Assembly: GCA_036346225.1 (NCBI GenBank) | Contig: JARFIW010001187.1 | Span: forward strand, 372,001 to 436,000 | DNA length: 64,000 nucleotides | Direction: 5' to 3' | From: Platerodrilus igneus | Taxonomy: Eukaryota > Arthropoda > Insecta > Coleoptera > Lycidae | In this document: piece by piece, positions 22,651 through 33,879 of the stretch | How the letters are laid out: the number at the start of each line of letters is the position of its first letter | How positions within the stretch are numbered: position 1 is the stretch's first letter | The notes under the pieces: generated by a model | What the model saw: the letters and a program-made list of their open reading frames with translations, nothing else | Told to the model about the DNA's origin: nothing | Database searches by the model: none | Program-made: the position numbers and the translations under genes

Positions 22651-23722
22651 GTCTTTACTGGAAATTTAGCAATTTCTAAAAGAATTTACATGACATTCAA
22701 AACAAAAATTTACAAGAGGCAAAGTTTACAAGCTTTCACCAAGGTGAAAACACTGTTCTTACACTTAACCCAGCATTATATATTCAAATAAAATGTTTCC
22801 AATTTAATATACATTGATCTAGTAGATACCAGGAAAAAAGACATCTACGTCATAGGTATCTGACTAAATTCACAAGATACCTTTAAGGTCTATAAATGTT
22901 TTCCAACGCATATGATCAAAATAGCACAACGATTTGTGCGTGTTTTAAATAAAGACATACGTAAACACATTCATCTGATAAAACAACAGAGAAGGTTCTG
23001 TCCGTAGGTTTTGAACTTAATCTTAAGGCTAATGGGGTATTATTTTACTATGGCGATAATATAATCTATCAAATTAAATTTGTTTTACATAGCCTCTATT
23101 ACGATCCATTTCGTATTTGTAAATTTACTGCCTCCTTAATTTCAAAACCGTTTCACTTATTCAAATATACGAATTCACTACTCTTTAATCATTTCAAGTT
23201 AGCTCAGTTAGGTAACCAACGTTACTCATCCTTTATTTAATTCACAAGTCCACATGTTTATATCTCACTTTCTGATTTCTTAGCTAGACAAGTGTTTGAT
23301 TCCTGAATGTTGCTACTTTAATTGTAATTAGGTAAAGCGGATCTGTTATCTTTAAAAGATAGCATTGTGCTCCAACTTATTTCTATACTATGGAATTTCT
23401 GTGATTATTCTTCAGAAAACAATTTTATAAATATATATGTTGAATGAGTTCACTATATTTTTAGTGCTAGTTCGCTTTGTTTATTCTATGATAAATAATA
23501 TACACCCAATCGGGCAGTTGCAACTTCCTTATGATGAAAAACGCGCTTTCTCTTTTGACGTGACTAGTAACGTAATTGAAGGGTGATTTCCTTTAATAGA
23601 AAAGTTAATATTTTCAGCTCGGTTTGTAACCAATATTCTCCCATTTTTAATATATTCTTAGTCGTATATTTTACTCTCACAATTTTTAAGTTCTTTGAAC
23701 TTGGTCGTACTACAGAAATTTC
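22650..23722. other. AT-rich sequence without recognised genes
   Basis: No supported coding or repeat feature seen between the microsatellite and SINE-1. Confidence 0.4.
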
Positions 23723-23736
23723 CCATTGTCGTAACC

Positions 23737-24039
23737 GTTCATTTACATTTCCAATGCTCCACCCGTAGGGTACTACATTGGCCAGGTGAGTTTTTGTTGC
23801 CTACAAATTTTAGAATTTTGCCAAACCCTTGCCGTTCCAGGGAAGGTAGGGATCTTTAACGTGCGTGACAACACTCACACATGGGACCTCCATTTAACCT
23901 CTCATCCGAACGGGGGCGTAATTTTTGTGAAAAATGCTCACCTGCCATTTTTCAAGCAGTCGGCCGTGTCGGTATTTGAACCCGGGACCTTGAGATCCGT
24001 AGTCTTACACTTACTACATTGATCCACGGCGACGTCTAG
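23737..24039 (-). repeat. tRNA-derived SINE-1, full-length copy with target-site duplication
   Basis: Flanked by CCATTGTCGTAACC (23723-23736) and CCATTGTCGTTACC (24040-24053), a 14-bp target duplication with one mismatch. On the minus strand the head carries an A-box-like TGGATCAATGTAGTAAG and, 43 bases on, a B-box GGGTTCAAATACC. Next come a central block (CCGTTCGGATGAGAGG, GTCACGCACGTTAAAGATCC) and a tail ending CCAATGCTCC...TTCATTTAC. Three other copies (36079, 47578, 53286) share body and tail. The central block resembles conserved central domains of widespread invertebrate SINEs. This copy is about 303 bp, the only one with its whole head. Confidence 0.85.
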
Positions 24040-24324
24040 CCATTGTCGTTACCACAAATTTTGTTTGGCTTCTGTTGTATGCAGATGCAGTTATGATCAG
24101 ATTGAACCTTACAGTCTAGCAGCCTCAAAAGCCTATGTGAACAACATAATAAAATGCTAACAGGTACGATTGCATCATTTATTTATGGTACAAAGATTTG
24201 CTAGTAGTAGGTAAATATTTAGAAATTAATGAGCAACACCTTATTGTCTATTTAATAATGTCATTATTAGATTAAGAATTTACCGTAGTTTTGTATGATA
24301 ACATTTTTATATTGATGGGAACTG

Positions 24325-25365
24325 TGTTCCATTCTGAATGGACCTGCACCTTGAAGAAGTTCTGGATTATTAGAATGGGTAGAACAGCCTCAGAGTTCCA
24401 GTGATCTATAGAGCTGAACTATAAGTTTAACCCAATTAGTGGGGTCTTTAGTGAGGAACCAGACTAAGACAGGTCCCCGAAAAAGGGCTGCTGCTCTTTC
24501 AGTACTTAGATTGGCAGAGACCATAGGGGTCGGTATGGCATTCTAAGACATACTACTGCGATGTGGAAGGCAACGAGAAACCACCACATTGCCTCCCAAG
24601 TACACAGCAGACTTAAATTGTAATAAACATGATGGTATTCTCTGGAGTAAAAGATTTCGGAGTTAAAATAGTCCCCCATTCAAATATACGGGAGAGACTA
24701 CTCCGGGGATGCGATCGCAAAGTCCAGACTAAGAGCCGGGAACATTTTGCGAGCCAGAGCATGAACTGTTAGAAGTATGAAGCTAGTAGGTAAGCTAGAA
24801 AACTTGAAAATTAAAATGGATAGGTTAGCACTAGACATAGTAAGAATCAGCGGAGTTCGGTGGCCAGAGGAGGGGAATGTTTGGAGTGGAGACTTCAGGG
24901 TAATTCATACAGGATCAGAGGAAGAAAATGCGGGTGTGGAATAGTTATGTGGAAAAAAATAGGTCACTGTAAAAAATTACTTACAAACGAACGAAAGAGT
25001 ACTCACAGTAAGATTAGAATCTAAACCGGTAAACACGGTAGTAGTACAAGTATACATGTCCAGCTCTAGCTACAGTGACGAAGAGGTAGAAGCGATCTAG
25101 AAAGCCATACTAAGATATGTAAAAGGTCATGAAAATTTAATAATTATGGGGGAGTTTAATGCAGTGGTAGGTGAGTGTAGAGAAGGAGCGGTAGTACGTT
25201 TATTTGGTTTAGGCACGAGAAACAACAGAGGAAATAGACTGGTAGAATTTTGCAACAAGAACAATTTAATCATCACAAACACATTATTTCAACATCATGC
25301 TAGAAGACGATACATGTGGAAGATGCCAGGAGATATAGGAGGCTATCAAATAGTCAAGAATAGTC
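24325..25365 (+). pseudogene. APE-type LINE-1 (family A), 5' half: 5' UTR and endonuclease
   Basis: The 5' part (24337-24620) matches the starts of the copies at 44713 and 50668 (GGACCTGCACCTT, CAGACTAAGACAGGTCCCCG, GGTCGGTATGGC). From about 24730 several frames give an apurinic-endonuclease-type domain (MDRLALDIV, SGVRW-like, GFNAVVGE), last seen as NNRGNRLVEFCNKNNLIITN and RRYMWKMPGD at 25205-25340. The style is that of RTE-like elements often annotated as craniofacial-development-protein-2-like. It stops abruptly near 25350, where a 10-bp motif AGTCAAGAAT is doubled, so it lacks RT and 3' end. Loss of the 3' end is unusual for target-primed LINEs and suggests deletion or another insertion. 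Confidence 0.75.
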
Positions 25366-25489
25366 AAGAATTACAAGCTCTTTTACAGTTAAAAACACAA
25401 TGTATTTTAAAAAGTTTCTATTATTTATTTAAAACTAACAATCAAGTATTCTTTGAATTTCAAAAGTATGACAAGAACTTTTTTTAAAA

Positions 25490-26050
25490 ATAGTCAAATA
25501 AACTGGTTGAAAAGTTATAGTGATTCTGAGAAATTTATTCCAAGTAGTATGGGGAAATTTTACTGTCCTTAAGATATGATTGTACCTAAACAATACTCTA
25601 ACTCATATATGGTTAAGTATTTATCTTTATCTTTGTAAATATCTCTGAGATGTTACTCTATCTTACCTTTATCTTAAAGTAAATAAAGTGTCTATATGTT
25701 TCTCTTTGAAAAATACCTTTAAGAAATTATCTTATCTATTTGATGTTCTGAACCTTTGCCAAATGTCAAATGAGACTGTTTTAGGGCACAATTGAATTTT
25801 AAATGAATACAAATGTGTTTAATGAATATCTTTCAGATAAGCAATATAAGTAATTATATTAATCAACAATTGATAAAAATTTATTTTAATGATGAAGCAA
25901 TAACTAACCATTGAGCAGTAAAAAATATAATATACAATTACACATCAGCACTTTTTTGTTAACAAAAAGCAAAACAATCAAAACTTTAATAATCGAAATT
26001 TAAAATATTTAATGATATTTTAAGGTGTGGTAGCATTGAAAACAGTCAGT
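25490..26050. other. AT-rich sequence without recognised genes
   Basis: Nothing identifiable between the truncated LINE and the piggyBac-like fragment. Confidence 0.4.
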
Positions 26051-26059
26051 TTTCGACAA

Positions 26060-26320
26060 CGGAATCTTATAGAATTTGCACATATACAAGGTGTTTTTTT
26101 TGTTTCCCATGTGATTTGCATGCTTTGCAAGCTCTTTTAGGACACTTTTTACATCTTTGTGATTTTTGTTGAGCAATGGAATTTTAGACTCATTGACAGT
26201 GGTAATGGTGAATTGGAATGTGGCACTCGCGAAGAACTTGTTCCAGGTCGACTCTCGATAGTTTCAGTATCAGTTGTTTGAATTAATCCTTTTGCAGTGT
26301 TAATAAAAAATAGCCCAAAT
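26060..26320 (-). pseudogene. piggyBac-like transposase C-terminal fragment
   Basis: Minus-strand frames give TTDTETIESRPGTSSSRVPH, then a Cys-rich end RCKKCPKRACKACKSHGKQK. A Ser/Pro linker (SRPxTSSxRxP) followed by a CxxC-rich basic tail is the usual end of piggyBac transposases. Ligand spacing is damaged and the catalytic part is absent. The neighbouring TTAA-flanked element supports the family. Confidence 0.4.
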
Positions 26321-26366
26321 GTCATTTATTATCTATTCAGCATGTTATAAACACGATACCCCTTAA

Positions 26367-26989
26367 CCCTTTCGCTGCTGAATTAAGGATGAAACTACAC
26401 CACTTGTGTGCTGAATTAAAAAATCTAAAAACGTAGCATTCCAAATTACATAGAACGCATAATTACTGACACAGCATATATATTATATAATTTGTGGTGC
26501 GTTCATAGCATACCTGTCAAACTTAGGTATTTAAAAAATGCAAATAAATACTACACTTTTTATTATGTAAATAAAAATCAGTGGTGCTAAATATTTTAAA
26601 ACTTTTCAATGTGTGAAATAGTTCAAAACGTCACAGTCGGGACAAAAATATCCACTGTCCTTTCTTCTTTTTCGGTAATTGCTCAGCTTCATTATCAGTC
26701 AAACCGACATATGCTGCCATTACAAGAATTTATACCTATGCACTATTTAGCAGCAAAAGCACCTGCGACACAATTGAAAATCTGAACACGACTAAATCTA
26801 ATAAAACCGCAAATACTTGTGATTTACAAAGTACATATATGCAACTATAAAATAGAGTAGGCAAGCTTCTCGTATGTATATTTACTGACAACGTACAGAT
26901 TTTTGAAATTATAAGACGTATATTTATGGAAGTAGCACTTTAAGTATGCGTTTTGAAAACGTATATTTACGGACGTAGCAGTTAAAGGA
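26367..26989 (-). mobile_element. Non-autonomous piggyBac-like element flanked by TTAA
   Basis: Ends read TTAA|CCCTTTCGCTGCTG on the left (26363-26380) and CAGTTAAAGGA|TTAA on the right (to 26993): short inverted ends starting with CCYTTT and a TTAA target duplication, both typical of piggyBac. Inside, the minus strand at about 26720-26600 encodes DNEAEQLPKKKK, then a frame with SGYFCPDCDV, like the C-terminal zinc-binding tail of piggyBac transposases. At 623 bp it has lost nearly the whole transposase and is a deletion derivative. Confidence 0.6.
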
Positions 26990-27108
26990 TTAAATAAGGT
27001 ACAAATGAAAAAAATTTAGAACCAATTTTTCAGTCCAGATTATAGACTTTGGCGTTATCGAATAATGAGAAAGTTGTTGATTCGCATGGTCAACACCTTA
27101 GATATATC

Positions 27109-28143
27109 AGGTTATCATAAAGTAAGGGATATATTTTAAATTATGATAACTTTTTAACAAATTAAGTTAATAACAAGAAATAAATGAAATCTAATTGCTT
27201 ATGAAATGGGATTTAGTATGCCCAAAACAGGTTACGGCAATTGCTCAATATGACCCCCATTTTGTTGTTGTAAGATCACTATCCTTCCTCCAAATTGTAC
27301 ACAGCATTTCGTAACATTTCTGGTTGAATTGTACCAATTTGCTCCGTAATACTGTCTTTTAATTCTTGTAGCGTAGTTGGTCGTCTTCTAAACACTAAAC
27401 TTTTTAAATAACCCCACAGCCAATAATCCGTTGGGTTTAGATCAGGTGATGTTGGTGGCCATGAATTTATGAAATGTCTGCTTAACACACGATCTTGAAA
27501 AATGTTGGTTAACAATTCTTTGACTGGTCGAAAAATGTGCGGGGGTGCTCCATCCTGCATAAAAATGATGTTTTCAATTCCGTTAGTGCTCGTTTTGCAG
27601 CTGTGGAATAACATAATTTTGTAACATTTGCAAGTATCGTTCACCATTTACAGTTACAGATACGGCTTGTCCATTCTGCATTTCCTCGTAGAAATACGGA
27701 CCAATAATAAAAGCATCTTGGTAAGTCAGTTACAGACCCTGTTCTTTCAAATTTTTGTATCAAATTGCGGTACGCTTTCATTTGACAGGGTCCCGCTCTC
27801 AAACCCATTCTCGTGCGAAATCTTCGTAATCCAGCGGTGTAATTTCTGCCGGATTCATAATAGCACTGAACTAAACCAATTCTTGTTTGTAAATCCATGT
27901 TATTACAGTTGAGTCGTTTGAACTCAACGTTTACTTGAGTTTTAATTTCAAAATAAAACTTCAAATTGAATAATTTCGTTTTGACACTAGTGTCAACAAT
28001 TGTTATGACAACGCTTTTGTTTCTCATAGATACGGTAAAATCCCATTCATTAAGCAACTAGATTTCGTTTATTTTATGTTACTAACTTAATTTATTAAAA
28101 AGTTGTAATGATTTAAAATATATCCCTTACTTTATGATAACCT
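27109..28143 (-). mobile_element. IS630-Tc1-mariner (DD41D-spaced) element, internally deleted
   Basis: Inverted repeats of about 60 bp, GGTTATCATAAAGTAAGGGA... at 27110-27170 and its complement at 28083-28142, about 90% identical. TA follows the right end; the left flank has lost it. The transposase lies on the minus strand between them (next entry). The element is 1.03 kb. Confidence 0.85.
27279..27914 (-). pseudogene. mariner-type transposase with the middle missing
   Basis: On the minus strand from 27897 the N-terminal helix-turn-helix part reads VQCYYESGRNYTAGLRRFRT, MGLRAGP and FERTGSVTDLPR (about 60 residues). It jumps directly into the region just before the second catalytic Asp (GPYFYEE-like, then MQDGAPPH at about 27560) and the third (TSPDLNPTDYWLWGYLK). 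Counting from the D of QDGA to the D of NPTD gives 41 intervening residues, so DD41D spacing and not the DD34D of classical mariner. The stretch with the first catalytic Asp, perhaps 170 residues, is gone. Small frameshifts occur near 27640 and 27700. It cannot be active. Confidence 0.85.
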
Positions 28144-28144
28144 A

Positions 28145-29640
28145 GTATATGTGTTGTAGTCAAGAACACATTTATTATTTATTATTATTTCTTATTGAAA
28201 CATGAAAAAGTTAACTTGTTTGTTAATATTGTAATTGATAAAATAGGATTAAGAGAATTATGTATCGTTTATACAGTAGCACTGGCTAATTTGTTAACGT
28301 TTTTGTTGCTGCAACGTATTTTGTCTTGTCCTGTTAAAAACCAGCATTACGTTTAGGCTAAACTGAAAGAAGTTTTTCTACATATGAACATGTTCATACT
28401 GCAAAGCAAAACAGACTCACAAATGTGACTGCTTCAAAACTTGTTTTCATAAAAGCTTAATCTAAAACTTAAAAAAAAAATGAAAATTAGTAATATGACC
28501 CCTAAGGTAAAAGATAATGAATATTAGAAAGTCAATAATGCAATGCAATTAGCAACTAAACATATTAGTCAAAGTACTCACAGTTGTGGTCGTGGATCAG
28601 AGCATGGCATCTTAAAATCAAACTCTGAAGAAGGGGAAGAAGAAGAAGAAACTAGAGATGAAGAAGACTGAATCTGAAGACGTGGAAAAAGAAAAAGACA
28701 GCATTCTAGGAAAGGAAGATGAATATATTTTATAATGATGAAAAAGAACATAATAATCTTACTGTAACATATTTTAGTTTTGTTTATTCTTAATAAAATT
28801 GTTTAAAAAAGTAAAAACCATTTTATACCCAAAATATGGTATTATACCATTGGTATAATACTCAAAAAAGTTTGATACTGTATTTTTACATCAGTGTTTA
28901 GCTTAAGAGAAAATCTTAAAAGATATTAATGAAAATTAGTATGCATTCATATGCAAATATGAAAATGAACTTTATATTTAGTTTTAGAGTAAATTTAAAG
29001 TGTTAGCTTTAAGTGTTTGTCTCATACTTCTGACTAAATGTGTGCGGTCGGTATGGCGACATACAAGATCTTTGAGCGTTTAATTAGAGTAGCTTAATAT
29101 CAGATGGCTAATCATTTCCATTTCCTGGTACTGCATTTAGTTTAAGTTTCCTGTGCATGTGAGTTGTTGAACAACAAGATTTTTTTCTTGTTAATTTTTT
29201 CCATTTTGAAGTGTTATGACAATTGTTGCACCATTTTGGCTCCATATTTTATTTTAATATTTAGATTTAAGGGATTTTTAAATCCAGCATAGGAAAGCTT
29301 TTTTCTCATCCTTGATTTAGCTTCTACCTGTCAGTTTTATGATTACAGTTTCCCACGCTGGTCTATGATATATGGCATGTAACATATGGTCAGTCTCATG
29401 TTAAAGGAATGAAGATATGGTTAAAAAGGTCCGCCGTGGAAAGCATGAAATGGAGGGATTCCTACAGCTCGTAAGAACGAGATATCTTAAAATAGGGGAT
29501 TTAAAGATCGGGCATTTGTGTGTGCGTTAGTTCGGCGAAGTGATTCCGTTAGATTCCTGTACCTTCTTCCTCTATCTAAAAACTAACGTTGTTTACATTA
29601 TTATAACAAGATAAGAAACTGCACTTATAAGACAACTTTC
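28145..29640. other. AT-rich sequence without recognised genes
   Basis: An acidic coding-like patch (SNSEEGEEEEETRDEED) lies at 28615-28672, too short to assign. Nothing else seen. Confidence 0.4.
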
Positions 29641-31320
29641 AAATGGAAAACTACAAAATATCAAAGGCCAAAAACAGAACAAAGGTCAAAAAACATTTTA
29701 ATATTCTAGCTCAGCGACTTATTACAGATTATTTCAACCTAGCTGAAAAAGTAAGCCGCTTAATAGCAGAAAATCCAAAAACGTATACTCGCATTTTAAA
29801 GATTGTAGACTCTAATGGTAGCTCAAACCCATGTAGTATACACCAGAACTTTGATAAAAAGGGAATTGCAAAAACACAACCTGATTTTGTTTAAAGGACT
29901 CTTTAATTTATCATTACATAATAACAGTGGCCTTAAAAACCAAAATAATTACAATAGCGCTACAAATGATTTTGCTCTTTATCTGTATTATATAGAAGGT
30001 AAACTGCTTTAAACGGATTATCAAAAATTTTAACAGATAATCGACTACCAAAGGTTGTATGGTTATCAGAAGACGCATCATGCATAACTGGTAAGATTGA
30101 GTATGATTATAATTCAAACAGAATTGGTTTTGTTCTTCCCATGAAATTGTGGTTATCTAAAATCGAGTCTTTTGCAGCAATTTCAGCAGAAACGATTCAA
30201 ATGTATCGTAAGACCACTTTAAGAGCAAATTTTGCACATGTAATAATAGCAAAAGCCTCAAAACAGAACACACCTTTCTACTGCCTATACCTTTTTGGCA
30301 CTAATAATGAATATGTCAAAAACATTATGAATCGTTAAAAATTCATCAAAATGGTAAGTTTAAAATATGGTATTACCACAGCAGGTTTTTGATATAAAGT
30401 TTCTAAAAGGTATTAACTATCATAGTTAACCACTTCAAAAATTTGGTGTACAACGCTAGGAAATATGGGAATCATCAAAGAAGTACAAAAAGTATATAGG
30501 AAGTACAAAAAGTATAAATGGAGTACGCCATACTTCCTATAGAGTAAGGACGTATAGACTTTTTGGGTAGTGTACAACATTTGGGTCAGCAGTTTTCCCC
30601 TCGATTATTATAAATTTCATAAGCATCTTAACAATGAAGTGCAGCATTTTGTACCCAAAATCAAGAAGATGATGTGCTTTGGTGATGGTGCTAGCAGCCA
30701 GTACAGAAATATGAAAAATTTTATTAATATGTGCTCACATGAGAATGAATTTGTCTGGATAGCTGAATTGGGTTTCTTTGCCACATTCCATGGGAAGTTC
30801 TCTTGTGACGGTATAGGTGATACCATTAATATGCAAGTAACTAGAGCCAGCATGCAAAGACCTTAAAATGACCAAATTCTTACTCCACAAGACATGTTCA
30901 AATATTGTAACAAAAAAAAAACTAGAATAAAATACATTTTTGTCTCTGCCAAAGCAATTAAACAAGCTGAAGCTAAACTAACAGAGATTTGAACTTTCCT
31001 TGCATATGACAGGATAAGATAGTATTGTCGTTCCGTTCTTGGGAGTGACAATCAAATTAGATCTTACACAACATCAACATATAAAGAGATTACTAACACA
31101 TCTTCCTTTACAAACATGGACTACGTAGCATGCATTTACGATGAGCATAGTCAAAGTCAACAGCAATCAAAATAACGTTCTACTAGTTCATTTTTTCATC
31201 CACCTCCCAAAACAGCCTTCCAGATATCTAAAAAAGATATAGTGTGAGTTCCAGTAAGTAATATTGTGAGAAAGGTTACCCCTACAGAACTAACAACGGT
31301 TTCAGGCAGAATGCATATCA
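29640..31320 (+). pseudogene. Degraded ORF of an unnamed, repeated invertebrate gene or transposon family
   Basis: Successive frames give, in order: a basic N-terminal stretch (29643-29894); VWLSEDASCITGKIEYDYNS and IGFVLP (about 30057-30140); FAAISAETIQMY, FAHVIIAKASKQN and FGTNNEYVKNIMN (30165-30335); MMCFGDGASSQYRNMKNFIN (30670-30729); ELGFFATFHGKFSCDGIGDT (30763-30822); TRASMQRP (30840-30863); and a tail with DYVACIYDE (31118-31144), KDIV and VSGRM (to 31310). I recall this block order from large, unnamed protein families repeated in arthropods and cnidarians; GDGA and GKxxCDGxG could be catalytic or metal-binding. Many stops and shifts show it is dead. Whether it is a DNA transposon or a captured gene I cannot tell. 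Confidence 0.5.
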
Positions 31321-31472
31321 TAACAGAAAAACTATGTACCAAAATTTATACACTTCAACAATTTGAGCAATTTATAAATTTGTCACGTTAACCGATGAAA
31401 TGTATATATACACTTTTTTTTGTGTAAAACAAACTTAATTTCAAGAAAATTTTGTAATGGCTATTTGCCAAA

Positions 31473-32514
31473 AAGGTATACTTTGTTTACCACCATTTTG
31501 GCAAGTACTGGATTTGACTGTTCATATTTAGCAGTCGTGAAGTCAAGACATTGCAAATTTATTATGGAAACATATTCGATAAACTAATGTGTTTTAAATG
31601 TTAAAAAAAAACATTTTATGCAAATCAATCATCAATTACTGCGACGATGAGAAAGATACATGAAATTTTTGAAAGAAATAACACCAACAAAATGCACTAT
31701 TTATCATGCATGGACCATAATGGTATTGCGAGATCGACTGAGAACATTGCTGTCATTCAAAAAAGTGTTCAAAACAATCCATCAACCTCAATTCAACACC
31801 GTGCTCAGGAACATGGTTTACAAAGAACAACTTTGGGCACAATTTTGCATCAGGATTTGAATTTATTTCCATTTAAGATTCAATTAATACAAAAGTTTCT
31901 TCCACAAGAACATTTATGCCAGCATACATATGCTAATAGGATGATTTTTATAAAGAACTCACAGTGATGAGATGCATTTTCATTTGAATGGATACGGAAT
32001 AAACAGAATAGTCGGTTCTGAGCTATGAACAACTCAAATTATTAATAGTCGTCTTTAAATCCATTACGAGTGATGGTCTGGTGTGCAATTTGGTCAGGAA
32101 GAATCATCGGACCTTACTTCTTTGAAATTGAAAATGGTTTAATGGTAACTGTACTGGAGAATAATATCTTTCCACAACAAGTTATCTTACGAAAATGTGA
32201 CGTTGATTGGCGTCCACTGTCACCAGATTTTACTGTCCCGGACCTTTTTTGTGGGGGCATCTGAAGAGCAGGGTTTATGCAAAGAATTAGAAACCCTTGA
32301 GCAACTGAAACAACACATCTGTGATGAAATTAATAAAATACCAGGTGAAATGTGTTAAATGTAATGAAAAATGCTCAAAGTCTAACAGAGGCTGACATTT
32401 ATCTGATACTGTATTCCATACATAATTACTAGCATTGAATAAACCATTTATCATCATTAGATCTATTCTCTTTCATTTAACCAAAATTTATAATCAAACA
32501 AAGTAGTATACCTT
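31473..32514 (+). mobile_element. Second mariner-type element, internally deleted
   Basis: Inverted ends AAGGTATACTTTGTTTACC (31473) and, at 32481-32514, the complement of AAGGTATACTACTTTGTTTG. Between them plus-strand frames give RSTENIAVIQKSVQNNPSTS, HRAQEHGLQRTTLGTIL, ILMSDEMHFHLNGY (first catalytic Asp, about 31965), VMVWCAIWSGRIIGPYFFE (32070-32126), then a jump to RPLSPDFTVPDLF (about 32212-32250) and EQLKQHICDEINKIP. The QDGA region with the second Asp is deleted. Length about 1.04 kb. A relative of, but clearly different from, the element at 27109. Confidence 0.75.
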
Positions 32515-32914
32515 CCTGGTGGACACGTATTTTAAATAACAAGGTTTTTTATCAAGGTACTGCATATGTTAAAAGACAATAAAATTAATAAATATTCTTA
32601 TGTTATTGATCAATTTACTTGATAACAAATTTTCTCTCGTATAAATTAAAGTAGATTTTTAACATTAATTACCATAAAATTTTGTGTGGAAATAACGAAA
32701 TTTTTGGCCAATTTTGATACACTATACCTCTGGTACAGGTGGAGTCTCAGTCACCAAATTTTTATCATCTGTTTATCATAAAGGGTCTTGCCTGTATTGA
32801 TTACAATTATTTCACTCAGTCCCTTTTGAAATGATGCATATCGACTTTATTATTTTCAAAATCAATTATTTGAATGCAAGCGATAAGCGAAATTATGGCC
32901 AAACGGACCTGTCT

Positions 32915-33877
32915 TACATCTAACTTATAGCCTGCAGGTACATATTTATATACAATATTGTATTAAATGGAAAAACCACAAGGCAGACATGCACAATACA
33001 CAAAGTATAATACATGCATAAACAAACTATACTACACAAAACACACACGTTCACATTCATGCATGCATTCGCATCAGGCAGAAAGAAGCTAGACCGTAGA
33101 GTTTTAGCAAATTCATGAACGGCTGTTAGTGTCTTTGATGAGATAATCATACAATAATTCACGGAATTTTGTTTTTGACAGGGTGTTCCTGATATTTTGT
33201 GGAATAGAGTTCCAGAGAAGCGAACCTGTGACCAGCAACGAAGAGTGGTACATTTGAGAATGGTGGTATTGTAAGTCCTGCTTGAAAGTAGGGAAAACTG
33301 CGATGATAAATATGACGGCGACTGTTGTATCAGTAGTTTATAAATAAAAATAGCTAGGTGAAGTTTGCGTCTTTCATCAAGCTTAAGCCAATTTAATTGA
33401 GAGTAGAAAATGCTAACTCTGGCATAATATTTTAAATCAAAAATATAACGAATGCATGTATTTTGTACGCACTGTAAACGCATACGAAGGTCTGAACATA
33501 AATTTGTATAGATTAAGTTACAATAATCGAAATTGGGTAGTATAATAGCTTGAACTAGCATCTGTTTGAGTTTAAGTGGTAAAGAACGCTTTAGTTGCTT
33601 AAGTGTGTGAAGAGTTAAAAAAACTTTTTTTGCAGATGTCAGATATTTGAGCGGGCCAGGTAAATTAAAATCTAAAAGGATTCCAAGATTTTTAACGGTA
33701 GAAGAAATGGTGATAATTGATTTGTCTAGCAGTAGAGGAGGAACATCATCAAGGTTAAGTTTGTTTAACATTTTTTGCGTCCCGAGGAAGATTGCTTGAC
33801 ATTTTACTGGATTTATGGTGAAGTTCATACATGCACCCCACTCAAGAATTCTAGCTAGATCATTGTTAACTTCATTG
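32915..33877 (-). pseudogene. CR1-like LINE, 3' end of the reverse transcriptase ORF
   Basis: Unbroken minus-strand frame of about 320 codons. Motifs of the C-terminal RT/thumb of CR1/L2-type LINEs: NNDLARILEWG, NPVKCQAIFLGT (33827-33790), STVKNLGILLDFNL, LPNFDYCNLIYT, RMRLQCVQNTCIRYIFD, WLKLDERRKLHLAIFIYKLL, SPSYLSSQFSLLSSR. The catalytic FADD part lies upstream and is missing: a normal 5'-truncated insertion, cut at 33877. The tail below 32920 (GTAAGACAGGTCCGTTTGGC on the minus strand) is likely its 3' UTR. The lack of stops indicates a younger copy than its neighbours. Confidence 0.85.
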
Positions 33878-33879
33878 TT

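Noticed and set aside
22573..22791. 72-codon open frame starting with poly-isoleucine
   Set aside because: It is the trinucleotide microsatellite read in frame.
23786..24022. 78-codon frame through SINE-1, also seen antisense at 36079 and in parts at 47578 and 53286
   Set aside because: Recurs because the SINE recurs; the SINE is tRNA-derived and non-coding.
28615..28672. Acidic frame SNSEEGEEEEETRDEED as a gene end
   Set aside because: Low complexity and very short; no upstream coding to join.
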